Positions 1 to 12,000 of a DNA stretch of 64,000 nt are shown piece by piece. Below the pieces are notes generated by a model. It searched no databases, had not been told where the DNA came from, and saw only the letters and a program-made list of their open reading frames with translations. Source of the stretch: Bos javanicus (Eukaryota; Chordata; Mammalia; Artiodactyla; Bovidae); assembly GCF_032452875.1 (NCBI RefSeq), contig NC_083883.1:51458698-51522697 (forward strand), given 5' to 3'. A program made the position numbers and the translations under genes. Every line of letters starts with the position of its first letter. The stretch's first letter is position 1.

Positions 1-942
1 CTATTTCATTTATTTCTGTTCTGATCTTCATGATTTCTTTCCTTCTGCTAAGTGGGTTTTGTTTGTTCTTTCTCTAGTTGCTTTAGGTTATATTTAGGCT
101 GTTTATTTGAGATTTCTCTTGTTTCCCATGGTAAACCTGTATGTCTATAAACTTACATCCTATAACTGCTTCTGCTGCATCCCACAGGTTTTGGATTTCG
201 TTGGTTTGTTTTCCTTTGTGCCTAGGTCAGATTTGTCCCTAGAAGAAAATTTTAATTTCCTCTCTGATTTCGGCAGTGATCCGGTTGTTGTTTAGTAGTG
301 TATTGTCTAGCCTCCTTGTGTTTGTGTTTCCTGTGGTTTTTTCCTTGTAGTTGATTTTTAGTCACGTAGTTTTGTGGTCAGAAAGGATGCCTGGTATGAT
401 TTCAGTTTTCTTAGATTTGTTGAGACTTGATATGTGGCCTATTCTGTGATCTGTCCTAGAGACTGTTTCATGTACACTTGAAATTATTTGCTATTTTTGA
501 ATGGAATGTTCTATATAGATCTATTAAGTTCATTTGGTCTAATGTGTCATTTAAGTCCAGTGTTTTCTTATTGATTTTCTGTCTGGATGACCTGTCCATT
601 AATGTAAGTGGGGTGTTAAAGTCCCCCCTTACATTAACTATTATTGTGTTACTATCAGTTTCTCCTTTTGTGTTTGTTAATATTAATACTTGCTTTATGT
701 CTTTAGGGGCTCCTATATTGGGTGCATATTTGTTTACAATTGTTCATCTTCTTAGCTTGATCCTTCGATCGTTATGTAGGGTTCTTCTTTGTTTCTCATA
801 ACAGCCTTTGTTTTAAAGTCTACTTTGTCTGATATAACTAATGATAACCCAGCTTTCTTTTTATTTCCATTTTGCATGGAATACCTTCTTCCATCATGTC
901 TTTAAGTCTGTATGTGTCTCTAGATCTGAAGTGAGTCTCTTG
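1..942 (-). mobile_element. L1 LINE fragment, antisense (ORF2 endonuclease to early RT region)
   Basis: The reverse complement matches the mammalian L1 ORF2 segment between endonuclease and RT; on this strand it reads as the familiar T-rich run with GTCCCCCCTTACATTAA near 620. It continues after the SINE array at 1511. No intact ORF. Confidence 0.8.
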
Positions 943-1510
943 TGAAGTGAAAGTCGCTCAGTTGTGTCTAACTCTTTGAGGCCCCATGGACTGTAGCCTG
1001 CCAGGCTCCTCTGTCCATGGAATTCTCCAGGCAAGAATACTTGAATGGGTAGTCATTCCCTTCTCCAGGGGATCTTTCCAACCCAGGATCAAATCCAGGT
1101 CTTCCTGCATTGCAGGTGGATTCTTTACCATCTGAGCCACCAGGGTAGCCCAATAATACTGGAGTGGGTAGCCTATCCCTTCTCCAGGGGATCTTCCCAT
1201 CCCAGGAATTGAACCAGGGTCTCCTGCACTGCAGGTGGCTTCTTTACCAGCTGAGTTACCAGGGAAGCTCTTTACTGGAATGGGTTGCCATACCCTCCTC
1301 CAGGGATCTTCCCAACCCAGATCTTTCCAACCCAGGGACAGAACCCAGGTCTCCCTCATTGCAGGCAGATTCCTTACTGTCTGAGCCACCAGGAAAGCCC
1401 ATGAATATTGGAGTGGGTAGCCTGTCCCTTCTCCAGGGGATCTTTCCAACCTTGGAATTGAACTGGAGACTCCTGCACTGCAGGCAGATTCTTTACCAGC
1501 TGAGCTATGA
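943..1510 (-). mobile_element. Bov-tA SINE with four tandem tRNA-derived units, antisense
   Basis: The 943-1035 head matches Bov-A. It is followed by four diverged copies of the tRNA-derived unit, each ending with a form of CTGAGCCACCAGGGAAGCCC (near 1132, 1251, 1381 and 1500). Normal Bov-tA has one. It interrupts the L1 between GTCTCTTGT and AGCAGCATATATGTGGG. Confidence 0.8.
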
Positions 1511-1796
1511 AGCAGCATATATGTGGGCCCATTCAGTCACTCTGTGTCTTTTAATTAGGGCATTTAGTCCATTTGCATTTGAAGTAGTTACTGATAGGTA
1601 CGTACTTCTTGCTATTTAGTTAGTTGTTTGAGGGCTGTGTTTTTAGTTCTATTTTGTTCTTTTCTTCTTCTTCTGTTCGCCTCTCTTATGATTTGATGAT
1701 GGTTTTTATTGTTACCTTTGGATTCCTTTCTCTTTGGTATGTGTGTATCTATTACAGATTTTTAGTTTGTGGTTACCATGAGACTCATATACAGCA
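1511..1796 (-). mobile_element. L1 LINE fragment, antisense (continuation toward L1 5' end)
   Basis: Resumes the interrupted L1 (AGCAGCATATATGTGGGCCC) and runs past the start of ORF2 into the old-L1 segment recognisable by GTTTGTGGTTACCATGAG at about 1767. Confidence 0.7.
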
Positions 1797-1998
1797 GTGT
1801 GTATGTATGTGTGTTAGTTGCCCAGTTGTGTCTGACTTTAGCACACCAGGCTCCTCCGTTCATGGAATTCTCCAGGCAAGAATACTGAGTGGGTAGCCAT
1901 TCTCTTCTCCAGGGGATCTTTCCAACCCAGGGATTGAACCTCAGTCTCCTGTATCGCAGGCAGATTCTTTACCACCTGGGCCACTAAGGAGGCCCAGA
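1797..1998 (-). mobile_element. Bov-tA SINE, antisense
   Basis: Bov-A part at 1812-1900 and tRNA part ending CCACTAAGGAGGCCCAG. Short GT-rich runs flank it on both sides. Confidence 0.8.
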
Positions 1999-2815
1999 TG
2001 TGTGTGTGTGTGTATACATGCCACTGGCGGGTGGGGCTGAGGGGTCTAGGATGTCCCAAATTGATGTTGGCCTGCAGGCGAGTGGGACCAGATCCTGGGG
2101 TGATGTTGGCCTGCAGGTGGGCAAGCTGGGTCCTGATATGGCATGGCGCGGGGCTGTGGTAGTTCTGATCTGGCATCTGCCCATTGGAGGGCAGGGCTGG
2201 GGCCCAGGGCTTCCAGAATTGGTATCAAGCCAGTGGTGGGTCTGGCAGCAGGGTCTGGGGGTCCTGCAGCTGGTGTGTCAGCTCACTGGTGTGCAGGCGG
2301 GGTCCTAGCACTGGTAAGCCGGAGGGCAGAGTGTGACATGGCACTCGCTGCCCTGTGCCCTAATGTTAGAGCCAGCTCCCCGAGAACAGCTGCGGGCAGC
2401 GTCCCTGTCCCCAGGGTGAGCTGCCCGCACCTCCAGCCTCTCCAGGAGGTTTCCTGAGATCAGCAGTGGGTCTGGCCCAGGCTCCTCTCCGTTTCCTGTT
2501 TCTGCTTGGGGCCCCGAGTGTGTGGGACTTTGTGCAAGTCCTCTAAGAGCAGTGTTGCTCTTCCCACAGCCCTCTGCCTCTCCCAAAGGGAAGTCCATGC
2601 TGGCCTTCAAAGTCAGATGTCCAGGGGCCTGTCTTCCTGATGCCAACCCCCAGGGTGGGGAGCCTGATATGGGTCTTGGAGCCCCCTCCTTGGGGAGAAC
2701 CTCTGCAATTATGATGGTCCTTCAATTTGGGGTTCCCCCCAGGTGTGGGTCTTGATGCACCACGACTTTGCCCCCACCCCACCCCATTGAAGGTCCTCCT
2801 TTACGTCTTTGATTG
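1999..2815 (-). mobile_element. Probable L1 5' region (old L1M), antisense, GC-rich
   Basis: Contains repeated phrases of the type GGTGATGTTGGCCTGCAGG (twice, about 50 bp apart near 2060 and 2110) and the block AACCCCCAGGGTGGGGAGCC followed by CTCCTTGGGGAGAACCTCTG, which I recognise from 5' parts of old mammalian L1 elements. No gene signal; short ORFs here are chance. Confidence 0.5.
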
Positions 2816-2849
2816 TAGACCGTCTTTTCTGCTGCGCTAATCCTTACAC

Positions 2850-3010
2850 GTCTGTTATATTCTGGGTGTGAGACCTTCCTCAAATCTGTGTACTGTAGAT
2901 AATTTCTCATATTCTGTGGCCTCTCTTCATCTTCTTAATGTCTTTGTAGAAGACAGATGGTTAATTCTTTGAAATCCAGTTTTTTTAATGTTTTTTTAAA
3001 TCCATCTCTG
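2850..3010 (-). mobile_element. Old L1 3' ORF2 fragment, antisense
   Basis: ATATTCTGGGTGTGAGACCT and ATTTCTCATATTCTGTGG match L1 ORF2 C-terminal sequence in reverse complement. It abuts the acceptor region of CFAP74 exon 1. Confidence 0.6.
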
Positions 3011-3047
3011 TACTTTGTAAACTTTTTGCAGCTGATTTTGCCCCAGG

Positions 3048-3099
3048 ATGGAAGAAGACGACAAGAAGCTTTTGGATGACAAGCCGCTCGTGGAAGATG
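3048..3099 (+). CDS. CFAP74: CFAP74 exon 1 (start codon)
   Basis: ATG at 3048 has A at -3 and G at +4. It encodes MEEDDKKLLDDKPLVED and one extra base before donor GTAATT. A TGA lies in frame upstream at 3033-3035, so translation cannot begin further up if the exon starts after the acceptor-like CAG at 3029-3031. Another CAG ends at 3046. An upstream non-coding exon is therefore likely. Confidence 0.75.
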
Positions 3100-6000
3100 G
3101 TAATTAAGAAGGGTCTCCTCACAAAGAACATACATTTCACAGCACAGAAGGCACAGGGTGGGCTTGATCAGGGCCCTTTAATTCCCTTTTTTTCATAGAA
3201 GCTACATTTTTTAAGCTCACATTTTTCTCGAAAAGGCAGCCTACAGTATTCTGTCTTTAACTGGAGAAAGGGTCCATGTGGCTGAGACCCTGAAGATGGT
3301 GACTGTGGTTTCCAGCGTCTCTGTGGAGGAATCTGGTGCTGTGTTTACTCCAGTCCTCTGAATGTGATCTGTTCTTGTTTTATTTTCCTGGAAACTTTTG
3401 GATTAAAAAAAAAGTCCTATGATCTGCAGTTCCTCTAAGACGTGCTTTGGTTTGGGCTAGTGCTGGACACCAGCAGGACAGCTTTACAAGGACACTGATG
3501 TCCCTGCTCCACTAGGACCCACTTCCATGCCTGAGAGCCCCTGCCCCGAAGCTGTGCTGCCTTCTCCCTCCTACTGACCCCTGTCTCATGACTGTAGATT
3601 CATGCCTTTTAAAACTTCTTTTCAGTCATTTTTGCTGAGCTTTAATGAAGGACTGGAGCTAAGCCGTGTTTTGCTGGAAATCGGCCGTGATTCTCAAAGG
3701 CAATAATTCTCACACTTTTTTGTCAGGAAACTCCATTATATTCCTAAAAAATTACTGAAGACCCAAAGAGCGCTGGTTTACATCAGTTATACCTTTCAAT
3801 GTTTACTGCATTAAGAACTAAAGCTAAAAAAATGTTATTTACTCACTTAAAATAGCAGTAATAAACCTGCTGGGTGTAACATGCAGAGCCTGGCCTAAGA
3901 GCAGATGTCTGCCTCTCACTAGTCTGGTGTGGTATCCTGTGTCATGTGGCCTCTGGAAAACTCTGAAAGGTTGTTGCTGAGCCATGAAAGACGCCAGGAT
4001 TCTTGGCCTCCGGAGGAGAGGGATTTAATCTGGGCCCAGTGACAAGGCTTGATCACTCAGAGCTTCTGTGTAATACCGTTTTATTACAGTATAAAAGAGA
4101 TAGACGTAGACATCAGAAGGGGGCAGAAAGTGTCCCCCTTGCAAGTTTTAACGAGCTGTTTTATGTCTGTTAGAAAGGTATTAATCAGATAAGAGAGACA
4201 CCTCAAGGCTGAGGGAGTTTCACCAGGCCCCTCTCCCACAATATGCATTTTTGAGATAGGACTGCCTGAGGGGTGTCCTCCCCCAGCCATAAAACAATTG
4301 ATATGAATACTGGTTTGTTGAGCTATTATCAGCCCAAGGTTTGAGAAAGGAAAAAAGTTAGTCTTAGGTGGAACCATTTTGAAGAAAGGCAAATTCCAAA
4401 GCAAATACATAGTTTTATTAACATAGTTTAAGAAAAACATTTGCATAAGAAAAACGCATTGGTTAGCTCAAGGTTTGAGAAAAGTTAAGTTCAGGTGGAA
4501 CCAGGTGTCGCCATGGCAACACAGAATCTTAAGAGAAACCTCCTTTTAATTTTGAATAAAGAAGGAAAAAGAATCTGACACTTGTAGTTTGTTTCCTCCT
4601 GCCACTTAAGGGAGAGATAAAAAATGGCACTGCAGTCTATTTCCTCTGTTTGGAGACCCCTGGCCTTCCTGCCTGTTACCCTGTCAGCTCCACGCCACAC
4701 TCACTGATCTCAGGGCGGAAGAGACAGGTAGTGTTTTGCTATTGTTACAAAAATAGCTTTGAAGTGCCGACCCCTGGAAAGGGTTAACCAGGCCACGTTT
4801 TGAGAATCGCTGCACCTGTCAGGATTTATCCAGGAGCCTCAGGCTTGAGGGTCTCCATCTGCTTTCTCTTGCTTGACGCCTAGACACAGAGGAGCTGGAG
4901 GACCCAGAGCTTGTGCTGGACTGTGTCCCCAGGGAGGCTGAGCAGAAGGCCGGCCTGGGAAGCTCCTGGTAACTGACCTGGGTGAGGACGGGGTGAGGGG
5001 ACCTCTGTATTCTGGACAGTACGGTGGGGGAACATAGCCCCCACACAAGGGTAGCAGGTGTCCTTTCCACGTCAAGTCCAGGAATAGAGCAGAGCAAGGA
5101 CAAGCAGAAGCAGAGGTTGACTGCTCAGGAGAAAAGGCAGGCCTGCCTGCTGCGCAGGGACTTGAGCCACCTGGACCAGCTGCATGAAGAGAAAGACCTT
5201 TTCATCCAGAAGACAAGGTAAGTGGGCCAGCCGGTCCCCTGCCCCAGGCTGTGTGGGTGCCCTGGCCGTGGGGGTTCCCTGCCCTCCACTCCTATCTAAC
5301 CAGCAGTAACACTGCTGTGTGGATGACATGAAACTTCACTCCTGAATGTGTGAGATGGAGGAGGAGAGGTCAGCCACCCCGGGCCTGGTCCCATCCAAGG
5401 AGAGGGAGACTGAGGCCTGGGGTACGCACGACCACTCACCCTGATTCTGGCTCAACTTCCAGGGGGGAGCTACGTGCCTGCCGCAGGAGGATGGAACTCC
5501 TAGTCAAGCAGCAGGAGAGTGTGGCAGCCGAGATAGCTGCAGAGAGGGCAGCCAACAACATGTAGGTCTGAGGTTGGAGGTGGGGCCTTGGGGCCAGTGT
5601 GTGAGCAAGGAGCCATGTCCACCCAATTGTGACCCGCATCTAGTGCCCACTGCACCCAGGTGGCAAGGGAATGGACCCATCTCCTGCCCTTGTGGGAATC
5701 TGACAGCTGCAGCAGACACCAGGAGTCAGGTGGCCACGACCCGGGAGGGAGGTCACTTTGATACGGGTGTCCAGGGGGCCCTCCCTGAGAAGGGGACCCA
5801 CAGGCTGGGACCTGAGTGATAGAAACAGCAGCCACGCGGCACTGGAGCAGGAGCACCAGGGTGGGCTAGGTAGGGGTGGGGAGGAGCATCCAGCACAGGG
5901 CCTCAGATGGCACCAGGTCACGGGCCTGCAGACCAGAGCCATCTGGTCAGTGTCACTAAAGGCCATTCTCATAGAGATGACCCCACCCGCTTCTGCCCTT

Positions 6001-9000
6001 AGAGGGGGTATTTAGGGGCAGTGCATCTGTGTGTCCTACCCCATCACCACCCACCCATTCATCAGAGCATAACTGGGCTCAGATGACTGGGGGTCAAAGG
6101 CACTTGAAGTAGAAATTTCAAGGGGATTTCTTGAAGCGCACCACCCCCGCCAAGGAGGGATTGGCCAAGGGCGGGTCTCTCGGTGGCTTTTGTCCTCGAG
6201 ATGCTTCTGGTTGGCAGATGAGTATGCTGGGTCCTTCCTGGGCCAAAACCAGGCTGGGCCTGCTGCTCTGAGGAGCTGGCAACCAGGGAACAGCTCCCCA
6301 TCCTGTTAGAGAGGCCAGTGGAGCGGGTAAAGGCAGCGTGGTCAGATCAGTGAGAGTAGGCCCAGTAGAAGCCTGCCTTCGGCCATGTTTCTGCCCGCCC
6401 AGCTGACACTCATCTCCTGCAAGTGAAAAATCAGTTGAAGGCATGGCTGGCTGGGGGCCGGCAACCCCAAGGCCCTGATTGCCTCTGTCCCTGCGGTCCC
6501 CAGGGCAGCCATGGGCCGCCTGGAGGCAGCGTCGAGGCGCCTGTGCTCAGAGCTGAAGAACGAGCGGGACCTGCAGGCGCAGATGATGGCGGTGCTGCAG
6601 CAGAGCCAGTGAGTCCAGGCCGGCTGGGGGCGGGCGCCTGGAGACAGAGAACCACACTTGGCACTTGACTTTCAAGCTGCCTAAAAATGGAAGGGTAGCC
6701 AAGACTTCCCTTTTTGTTCAGTGTTTTTCACTTTCTCCACGTTTCTTTGAATTCTTAGGAACCGTGAAATCAGCTGCTTCTTCCTTTTTTCCTGCTCTTT
6801 GTGCCCCCATGGAACAACTGAAACGATTTTTAAATCTTTATGCCTTTTCTACAAGCATCCCCCCAGACCCCACCCCCTAGAGAGATACTCCACCTGGAGC
6901 TTGTCCTGGCAGCCCTGCCGTGCGCCAGCCAACATCTGGGCTGCTCCTCACCAGCCTGGGACACCCCTGGTGGCCCTGCCTTTGTCCATCACTGTATCGT
7001 CCATTTAGTTTTTTAAAGCTTCTAACTTTTGAAAGAATTTCAAGTTTACAGAAGACTTGCAAAAACAGCACAAAGAATCCCCAGTGTCCCCTCCATTATC
7101 TGGTGACACTTTACAGCAAGAGGCTCCCACCTGGGGTGGTTACAGAGGGTTGTCCTGCCTCCAGTAGGAAGGGCCTTCTGACCTCAATATTTCTGAAGAT
7201 TCCGCCCCCAGAAGGGCCCCCCAAGTTGCCTTTGTGTGATGTCTCCTCAGGACGGTGGCCTAGGATCCCCTACCTGGTGCCCCCCAGCAAGAGTCCTGAA
7301 GGCCACTGGTCCCCTTTCTTGGTGGGGGAGATTTCAGTCCCTTGATGGAGACGCGGTCTGCAGGGCTCCTTCTGCGCAGCCACGCTTTTCCTGTGGGAAC
7401 TTGCTGGAACTTGTGCACTGTGTCAGCCTGGAGAGCCCCTCCCCGCCCCTCTCACGCTCCCGTTTTGCATTTACTGATGTTTCTCGCTTGAATCGGTTGT
7501 GATGATGGCTGCCAAAGGGCAATTTTCATTCACTTTTTGTGTGTGTGGCCCCCTGGCCACCTGGGGTGAGAGCAGAGTCCTCACCACCGGACTGCCAGGG
7601 AGGTCCGTGCAAGCAGTTTTCTAATTCTGTGAGTCTTTCTAAGAGTGCGAGTTCTCATCCAGCTGTAGAGAACAACGTCTCATGTCTCTCTGTGTCAGTG
7701 CAGACTCTCCAATTTCTTTTCTGCTCAGTGACTTGTTCCTGCTCCATCTTTATCGTCCCCAGTTTGGCCAGTGGGACCTCTTTCAAGCTGGCTCTCTGTC
7801 ATTTTTCCAGCACTTTCTGGGGGTAACAACAAGTTCCAGGCTTGCTTGTTTATTGTTGCCCAGCTCTGGACCTGCCAGGTGTGCCCAGAACCTGGTTTCT
7901 TGCAGAGAGAACGGTGTTTAGGGATCCAGGGTGGGTACCAGGGGGACTCACTGCTCCAGGCTGTCTCTCAGACAGAGCTGGGAAGCACGTGTTCTTCTGT
8001 GTGTCTGCTGAAACAGGAGTTCATGCCTGGAAGTCCAGCTCCAACAAAAGCAGAGGTTCACCCTCGTCTCCCGTCTGACCTGTCCCGTCTCTCCTCTGAC
8101 CTTCAGAGGCTCACCCTCATCTCCCGTCTGACCTGCTCTGTCTCTTCTCTGACCTTCAGAGGCTCACCCTCGTCTCCTGTCTGATCTGTCTTGTCTCTCC
8201 TCTGACCTTCAGAGGCTCACCCTCGTCTCCCGTCTGACCTGTCCCGTCTCTCCTCTGACCTTCAGAGGCTCACCCTCATCTCCCATCTGACCTGCTCTGT
8301 CTCTTCTCTGACCTTCAGAGGCTCACCCTTGTCTCCTGTCTGATCTGTCTTGTCTCTTCTCTGACCTTCAGAGGCTCACCCTCGTCTCCCGTCTGACCTG
8401 TTCTGTCTCTTCTCTAACCTTCAGAGGCTCACCCTCATCTCCTGTCTGATCTGTCTTTTCTCTTCTCTGACCTTCAGAAACTTGCCGCTCATTATCCTCT
8501 GTGTTTTCACTCATTTTCCTCTGTGTTTTCACTCATTTCTCCTCCCACCAAATGCCAGTCTGCTGACCATGCCCAGCTGCCTGCTCCTCAGGCCCTGACC
8601 CAGGGAGCCCAGCTGCCTGCCCCCCTCATGTGGGCGTGGCCAATGCCCACTTACTTTCTTACTAATCAGCTAAGGTCTAATTTACATGCAAGAAAACACA
8701 CATCAGATGTCCCTTCGTGTGTCCCACCCATCAGCAGCACCGACCCCAACGATCATGGGTGTCCCCCCCGCCCCGCCTCATTAGGTGTGCGGACCCTGCA
8801 GTGCTTACTGCCTTGCGCCCACTCCTCCTCCCTACACAGCAGCCACGAGGCACCTCCCTTCATGGCTGTAGAGTCCACTGCCATTTGCGTCATGGCTGAG
8901 CAGGGCCGCCCAGGCCCCTCCTGGCTCCCACTGGGAGCCCACCCAGTTCCATGGCCCAGTCAGTGTCCGTCTTGGACAGCATAGTGGCCCCTCTGCCCTC

Positions 9001-12000
9001 TGGTGCAGTCGTCAGCTTCAGCTTCAGCTCCATGGCCTCGTTGCTGGTTCTTCCTTGGATGTTGCTCCGTGAGCACCAAGGCTTGGTAAATAGCTCTGTC
9101 CACTGCTTGGTGCTTCCCTGAGCTGGCCACCACCTCTGGGCCAGTGTGTTAAAGCCTGTGCCCGTGGCAGCCACACCAGGGGTGTCACCTGGGACCCCTG
9201 GCAGCCCTCCCCTGGGCCTATGACCAACCAGAAGTCACCCTTGAACCTGTTCTCGGGGGGATGTGCCTTCAGGGCCCTCGGTGTTGCTGCTGGAGTCTGT
9301 GCGCCCAAAATCAAGGGCACCCCAGGCCACAGGGATGTCAACGAGCCCCCCCAACTCGCAGTTTGGGCTGAGGGTGGGCGGGCCACAGAGCAAGTGTCAG
9401 CTGACCCCAAGGCCATCCTCCGGGGGCATGTGTCCCATTCCACCTGGAGCCCTGTGGGCACACCTGACCTTGGGGGTTGGGAGCTCAGACAGAGCCACTC
9501 ACTGACACCAAGCACCTGCTGAGTGCCAGACCCTGATCCCAGTGCTTAGGGGTTGATCCCAGCACTTAGGCGTCATCAGTGAGTAAAACCCCAGAAAACC
9601 TTGCCGCGAGGAGCCTGTATCATGGGGGCTGGGGCATGGTAAGAGGCAGGTAAGAGGGTGGGCGCCATGTGGTGGGGCCTCTACTCCCCTGCGCCCAGAG
9701 AGCAGAGCTGCGGTGGCAGGGGCCCAAGTGTCATTGGTCAGATGCAGTGCCACATCCCTGGAGTGGCTGCAGCACAGAGGGGTAGCCCAGTCTCCCACCC
9801 CTGGCTGACGTGAACACCTCCGCCTGCCAGGAGCGCCCTGTGGCAGATCGAGGTCCAGGAGGGGCAGCTAGAGGACGCCCGCAAGTCGGCCCAAGAGGAG
9901 GCTGCAGCCGCCAGGAGAGGCCTTCAGGAGCGGGCAGCCAAGCAGCTGCACCGGGAGATGGGGGCCTCGGGGAAGGCAGAGCGGAACAGACTGCTGCGAG
10001 CCCGGTGCGTCCAGGCCTGGGGTCCTGCCTGCCCCCTCCCCCACCTGCCCGCCCAGGCCCACCCTCCCAGCCCTGGCCAGAGTGGCTGGAGCCATGCTCA
10101 CTCCCTGACCTGACAGTGGCTTCCTCCTGGACGCCCAGCCATTTTCTCTGCTCTGGCCACTCCTTCAGCCCATCCTCCCTGAGGCCTGACACTGCCCACT
10201 CCCTGGGGGCAGCCCCTTCTGAGCACAGGGCAGGAGGACAAAGTGTGCCACAGGCCAGGGGGCCCGACCTCCCACCCCTGGGGAGTCCCTGCCCCCCATC
10301 CCACCTTCACAGGTTTCCTCCAGCTCCCACTCTACCTGTCGCCGGATCTCCTGCTTCCGTGGAATCTAAGCCCATGGACACCTGCGGGGTCCCCATCTCC
10401 CTGCCCCCGCCAGGCACGGTGCAGGATCCTCCCTCATGCGTTTGCCCTCAGTCCCCTCTGGGTCTGCACAGCACATGTTCCTGTTCCCCCTTCTCCACAG
10501 CACATGTTCTCATCCTCCCCACCCACCACCCCTGCAGGAGATGCGTGCACCTGCAGAAGGAGCTTGGACTCCGGCAGCAGAAGCTGGTGGAGGAAGCCCA
10601 GAAGAACCACCGGAAGGCCCTGAGGTTCCTGAAGGCCTCGTTGGGGAGGTGCGTCATTCCTTCTCCTCAATCTCCTTGTGTCCACCTCACCCCTGCCAAG
10701 GGCAAGCCTGAGAAAGTGGGCCACTTGCCTTTATGTTGAAATTCTCTGATTTTATCATTGAACCCTCATGTCATCGTGTGCTTTCAGTTTTGAGCTGACA
10801 GCTGCTGCTTTCAGACAAGGACTGATCTAGAGAAATTGATCTCACCGTTTTCTCGCGGCTCATGTGCAGCCCAGCTCTCTTCCCGCTTGCACTTGGCTAT
10901 TTCCTTGGGGCTCCTCCCAGCCCTGAGGCTGCTCAAGTGGTGACTAGGCCCTCCCTTCAGGATCCGTGAGCAGGAGCAGAAGGAGGAGCTGGAGACCCGA
11001 GAGCACATGCGCAGGCGCATGGACGCGGTGCTGGCCCTGAAGAACAGTATCTCCGCCAACCGGGTAGGAGCCCTTCCGGGATCCAGGCGGGACCGCATGC
11101 ACCCGCCTGCCCTTGGACAGCCTCTCAGGCTCAGCACACCATGTGCTGGCATCCCAGGCCTTCCTGGGGAAAGTGGGGCCTGGGGGTCAGTTAGGCCAGG
11201 GATGTGGGAAGGAATCTGCAAGGGAAGCCCTGGAGGATTTTCAGGAGAGGCAGCTGGGGGTGCATGGAGAGTGGTGGTGACGTCCTCACCACCTGTGTCT
11301 CTGGTACAGTGTGAGGTCACCCACCTGATAGAAAGCTCCAGTGTGCCTGCATACACCTGCAGATGCTGGAGCCTCCATGTTCTCCTTTCCCAAGGAAACG
11401 CTCCGGAAATTTCAAGCATGGGGCCAGGCCAAGACAGAGCTGGCAGAACAGAAGGCCCAGGCGGAGAAGAAGGCAATTCTGGCCCAAGGTGGGGACGCCT
11501 TTAAGCACCTGTGCCATCAGCGCCGGCGCCAGGAGTTGGAGGCCCAGAACCGGTGAGCATGCTGGGAGTACCCCAGGGTAGTGGGGGCACGTCTGCCACA
11601 ACTACTGAGGCTGCCTCTCGCCCTGCGTCTCCCTTCCACCCCCACCCCACGCGAGGTACCTCTCCTGGGCCTCAGAGCACAGCCCCTCCTGATTCTGCCA
11701 CCAGGCATGCCCCTATGTCGAGTGGCTCACTCCTTTGTCTCTGCGTGCCCAGCCCCCCACTAGCCCTCTCCTCCCTCCCAGAAGGCAAGGGTAGCCTGGG
11801 CTCACTTTCTGGTCTCAGGTGCTCAGTGGTGCCTCAGTCCATGCTGCACCCCGTCATCCCCCAGAACCCCTGGGCCTTCAAGGTCCCCATTCACAGGTCC
11901 TAGGCTGCGCCCACCCTGAGAGAAAAGGGTCCTCTGGAGGGCTTCCCAAGATGCTAGAGCGAGTTCACAGCTCTCCCACCTAGCCCAGCATTGCACACTA

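Noticed and set aside
958..1619. Paired ORFs of about 150-190 codons on both strands
   Set aside because: Both are readings of the tandem tRNA-derived SINE units.
9810..10739. 309-codon forward ORF
   Set aside because: It runs across CFAP74 exons 6 and 7 and the intron between them, in a frame different from the protein; high GC explains the lack of stops.
10811..11476. 221-codon minus-strand ORF
   Set aside because: Antisense shadow of CFAP74 exons 8 and 9, with no codon or domain support.
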